Assembly (NCBI GenBank): GCA_001592145.1
Contig: BCWJ01000008.1
Location: 1 to 64,000, forward strand
DNA length: 64,000 nucleotides
From: Xylanimicrobium pachnodae JCM 13526 = NBRC 107786
Lineage (GTDB): Bacteria > Actinomycetota > Actinomycetes > Actinomycetales > Cellulomonadaceae
Direction: 5' to 3'
The translations under genes were made by a program, and so were the position numbers. The notes under the pieces were generated by a model that was not told where the DNA came from, made no database searches, and saw nothing but the letters and a program-made list of their open reading frames with translations. Of the stretch, positions 61,250 to 64,000 are shown piece by piece (the stretch's first letter is position 1; each line of letters opens with the position of its first letter).

Positions 61250-63571
61250 TCATGCCGTGCGACCGCCCACGACGAAGTCGTCGCACGACCCGACGACGAA
61301 GTCGTTGGTGCCCGCGGTGTGGTTCTTGCGCGCGGCGAGCTCGTGCTGGCGTCCACGGGCGACGCCCCGGGCCACGGGTTCCGACAGGTACCCGCACACG
61401 CGGCGGATGACCTCGAGCGACTCGGGGTCGTCGCCGTTCTCGGCGCGCCCGGTGTTGCCGCAGCCCGGGCAGGTGAACCCGTCGTTGGCGGCGACGAAGT
61501 CGCCCTCGTACCCGCAGCGGAAGCACCGGTCGATGGGCACGTTGACGCCCATGTACCCGATCTCGTGGTCGTAGGCGTAGTCCCACACGGCCTCGACGGC
61601 CTTGGGGTTGCTGCGCACGTTGGGCCACTCCGTGTAGTGGATGAACCCACCGCTGGTGTACGGGGCGTAGGGCGCCTCGAAGTCGAGCTTGCGGAACGGG
61701 CCCCAGCCGTCGGCCTCCCCCAGGCGCACGTCCAGGTGGAAGCTGTTGGTGTAGTACACCTGGCCGTTGCCCTTGTCGGTCACGTCGGGGACGGGCCCGA
61801 ACCGCTCCAGGTCCATCTTGGCGAACCGGTCCGTGAGCGACTCCGACGGCGTGGAGTACACGGAGATGCTGGCGCCGGGGATGGTGCCGCCCGTGCCGCT
61901 GAGGTCGGTGGCGTTCCACTCGGCCGTCTTGGCCTTCATGTGGGCCAGGATGTCGAGCGTGAACTGCTTGGCCTGCTCGTTGGTCTCCCAGCGCCGGCCG
62001 AAGAACACGGCGGCCACCTCGTAGAGGCCGATGAACCCGAGCGAGAGCGTGGCGCGCCCGTGGTCGAAGAGATGGCCCACCTCCTCGCCGTTGTGGAGCC
62101 GCGCGAACCCGCCCGACTTGTACAGGATGGGGGCGTTCTCGGGCCGCGCCTGACGCACGCGCGCCTCGCGGAACCGCAGGCCCTCGTGCACGATCTCGAG
62201 GCGCTCGTCGAGCAGCTCCCAGAACGCGGCCATGTCCCCGCGGGTCTCCAGCGCGATGCGCGGCAGGTTCACGGTGACGACGCCCAGGTTCATGCGGCCG
62301 AGGGTCTCCTGCTCCCCCGTGGCCGGGTTCACGTACGGCGACAGGTGCGAGCGGCAGCCCATCGACGTCTTGTACGAGCCGGTGATCTTGACGATGTTGT
62401 CGTACATGACGACGTCGGGGTACATGCGCTCGGTGGCGCACGCGATGGCCTGCTGCTTGATGTCGTAGTTCGGGTCGTTCGGCTCGAGGTTCACGCCGCG
62501 CTTGAGGGTGAAGATGAGCTTCGGGAAGATCGGGGTGCGGCCCTCGGCGCCGAGCCCGCGCTGCTGGACGGCGAGCACGGCCTTCTGGATCTCCCGCTCG
62601 AACCAGGAGGTGCCCAGGCCCAGCCCGATCGACACGAACGGCGTCTGACCGTTGGTGCTGGAGACGGTGTTGATGTTGTGCAGCAGAGCCTGGGCGCCGT
62701 CGTAGATCTCCTTGGCGGTGCGCGCCTTCGCGAACTCGTCGTGCTTCGCGACGTCCTCGATCCACTCGGCGGCGACGGCGCGAAACTTCGCGTACGACTT
62801 CTCCGCGTAGGGCGCGAGCAGCAGGTCGATCGTCTCGACCGTCACGCCGCCGTACTGGGCCGACGAGATCGCCGTGATGATCTGGGACAGCACGGAGGCG
62901 GCCGTCTCGAACGACTTGGGCGTCATGATGTTCGCGTTGCCCATGGTGAACCCGTTGGCCAGCATGTCCGCGAAGTTCGGCAGGTCGCAGTTGTTGAACG
63001 GCGTGTAGGGCGAGTAGTCGAGGTCGTGGAAGTGGATCTGGCCCTTGATGTGGGCGCTCGCCACGCGCGGCGGCAGCATCGCCAGGCCGCGCGCCTTGGC
63101 CACGGACCCGGCCATACGGTCACGCTGCACGTGGAAGACCCGCGAGTCCTTGTTGGCGTTCTCGTGCGCGACCTCGCTGTCCGAGAGGCGGCCCACCTGG
63201 TGCTCGACGCTGAACGCCTGCTTGCGGCGCAGGTCCTTCTCCAGGCGGTACGTCGCGTAGATCTCCGCGACGTCGCCGTGCCCGGTGGCCATGAGGGTCT
63301 GCTCGACGATGGCCTGGATCTCGTAGACCTTCACGTCCGTCGGGAAGCGCCGGAAGATCTCGGCGTCCACCGCGGCGACGACGGCGGCCAGCTCGGACTC
63401 GTCCACGGCGTCGTCCCACGCACGCAGCCACGCGGGGCGGATGGCGTCGCGCACGCGACGCAGGTCGTACGTGGTGCGGGATCCGTCCCGTTTGATGACG
63501 GTGGGGGCCGTCGCAAGGAGCGTGTGGGGGACTGCGTGAGATTCGACGTCGAGCTGAGTCACGGCTTCCAC
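61250..63571 (-). CDS. nrdD: Anaerobic ribonucleoside-triphosphate reductase (class III)
   Basis: This 773-aa enzyme reduces NTPs to dNTPs without oxygen. An ATP-cone (VIKRDGSRTTYDLRRVRDAI) lies near the N-terminus. The core contains active-site Cys motifs (FNNCDLPN, MGCRSHLSP) and the zinc finger CFRCGYEGD with CPGCGN. The radical glycine is in RVCGYLSEP near the end. The GTG at 63571 (EAVTQLDVES) was chosen because AGGAAGG precedes it. A 13-bp direct repeat is present near the 3' end. Confidence 0.96.
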   Translation of the reverse strand: MEAVTQLDVESHAVPHTLLATAPTVIKRDGSRTTYDLRRVRDAIRPAWLRAWDDAVDESELAAVVAAVDAEIFRRFPTDVKVYEIQAIVEQTLMATGHGDVAEIYATYRLEKDLRRKQAFSVEHQVGRLSDSEVAHENANKDSRVFHVQRDRMAGSVAKARGLAMLPPRVASAHIKGQIHFHDLDYSPYTPFNNCDLPNFADMLANGFTMGNANIMTPKSFETAASVLSQIITAISSAQYGGVTVETIDLLLAPYAEKSYAKFRAVAAEWIEDVAKHDEFAKARTAKEIYDGAQALLHNINTVSSTNGQTPFVSIGLGLGTSWFEREIQKAVLAVQQRGLGAEGRTPIFPKLIFTLKRGVNLEPNDPNYDIKQQAIACATERMYPDVVMYDNIVKITGSYKTSMGCRSHLSPYVNPATGEQETLGRMNLGVVTVNLPRIALETRGDMAAFWELLDERLEIVHEGLRFREARVRQARPENAPILYKSGGFARLHNGEEVGHLFDHGRATLSLGFIGLYEVAAVFFGRRWETNEQAKQFTLDILAHMKAKTAEWNATDLSGTGGTIPGASISVYSTPSESLTDRFAKMDLERFGPVPDVTDKGNGQVYYTNSFHLDVRLGEADGWGPFRKLDFEAPYAPYTSGGFIHYTEWPNVRSNPKAVEAVWDYAYDHEIGYMGVNVPIDRCFRCGYEGDFVAANDGFTCPGCGNTGRAENGDDPESLEVIRRVCGYLSEPVARGVARGRQHELAARKNHTAGTNDFVVGSCDDFVVGGRTA

Positions 63572-63593
63572 GGGCCTTCCTGGGAGGTCTCGA

Positions 63594-63609
63594 CCACAAG
63601 ATGTTGTGG
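63594..63609 (-). promoter_or_regulatory. NrdR box 1 (nrdD promoter)
   Basis: CCACAAGATGTTGTGG is a perfect palindrome (9-bp arms when flanks are included) matching the NrdR box core CwAnATnTwGtg. It lies ~23 nt before the nrdD start. Confidence 0.8.
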
Positions 63610-63625
63610 TCGGAACCAAACGTTA

Positions 63626-63641
63626 GCCCCATATCCAGTGG
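63626..63641 (-). promoter_or_regulatory. NrdR box 2 (nrdD promoter)
   Basis: GCCCCATATCCAGTGG matches most of the NrdR box core positions. It starts exactly 32 bp from box 1, the ~3-helical-turn spacing known for NrdR. A weaker match than box 1. Confidence 0.6.
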
Positions 63642-63750
63642 TTCGCCACGGCTCCTGGCGCGTGGCGCGCGATCATTTCAGGGCGAACGTCACACCGCCG
63701 CGGCCCCCGGACGGAGGCACGGCGCGACGCCGGCTGGAACCGGGCTCGGC

Positions 63751-63981
63751 TCAGGTGAACAGGGCGACAGCCTTGACCAGCGTGGTGACGAGCCCATACG
63801 CGAGACCGCCGACGACGACGACCCACAGCACCCGGGGGACCAGGCTAGCGGCGCTCCAGGCACGCTCGGTTCCGGGCCCCGTCACCGCGCGCACGTCCTG
63901 GCGCGCGACGGCGGGTGCCCCTGAGGCGGCCGCGACGGGACGGCTCTCCCCCAGCTCCTCGCCCGCGGCTCCCGCCAACAC
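63751..63981 (-). CDS. Small protein with C-terminal membrane segment, possibly partial
   Basis: This ~76-aa ORF ends with a hydrophobic segment VLWVVVVGGLAYGLVTTLV and a short tail (KAVALFT). The upstream GTG at 63981 is a possible start, but the frame stays open to the window edge (PVPVLVLAGAAGEELGE), so it may be longer. The Ala-rich N-terminal part is predicted disordered. No function is recognised. Divergent from nothing else here; nrdD lies downstream on the same strand. Confidence 0.6.
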   Translation of the reverse strand: MLAGAAGEELGESRPVAAASGAPAVARQDVRAVTGPGTERAWSAASLVPRVLWVVVVGGLAYGLVTTLVKAVALFT

Positions 63982-64000
63982 CAGGACCGGGACGGGTTCG

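Overview
The window is high-GC, gene-dense actinobacterial chromosome. Gene order, zinc-type L28 and L32, many GTG starts, a separate cydABCD cluster and an anaerobic ribonucleotide reductase together suggest a facultatively anaerobic member of the Cellulomonadaceae/Promicromonosporaceae (Micrococcales). This is inferred from order and protein character, not from a database match. All coordinates come from reading the sequence.

Region 1 (1-12.0 kb) holds two tandem tRNA-Ala genes, then the minus-strand block rplU-rpmA-obgE-(secreted M6 metalloprotease)-proB-(MFS, opposite strand)-proA-(31-aa membrane ORF)-nadD-(proline-rich membrane protein)-rsfS-histidine phosphatase. This is a widely conserved actinobacterial housekeeping order with two accessory insertions. 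Region 2 (12.3-19.4 kb) carries a BCCT transporter, a protein methyltransferase, tdk and a long RNase E/G. Region 3 (19.4-25.5 kb) is cydABCD, the cytochrome bd oxidase and its assembly transporter, preceded by an 18-bp palindrome that resembles a Rex operator. Region 4 (25.5-29.7 kb) has a lipoprotein, a tightly overlapping three-gene unit that ends in a predicted cysteine-peptidase-like protein of type VII-effector style, and a hydroxyacid dehydrogenase.

Region 5 (29.7-41.9 kb) is mutM-rnc-rpmF-DUF177-coiled coil-coaD-rsmD-recG-DAK2, then rpmB, a GNAT, thiL, DUF3515 and ddl. Region 6 (42.0-50.9 kb) separates ddl from gpsA, genes that are usually close together. It contains an acyl-CoA dehydrogenase, a Sua5-type protein, a Cys/Met PLP enzyme, an AMIN-type lipoprotein, a nested pair of mobile elements (an IS5-family element split by a tnpB element), a second IS5-family element, a VOC protein and a macrolide-phosphotransferase-like kinase. 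Region 7 (50.9-64 kb) has gpsA, an acyltransferase, murA, an MHS-type transporter, gdhA, a polysaccharide deacetylase, a PNPOx-like protein, a zinc-ribbon/nuclease-like protein, and nrdDG with two NrdR-like boxes.

How the genes work together: cydABCD with the Rex-like site and nrdDG with the NrdR-like boxes point to growth at low or no oxygen. proBA and gdhA serve glutamate and proline metabolism. ddl, murA and rne/obgE/rnc/recG are core cell-wall, RNA and DNA functions. A recurring promoter arrangement, an nAnnnT hexamer 6-8 nt before the start codon, suggests that many mRNAs here are leaderless.
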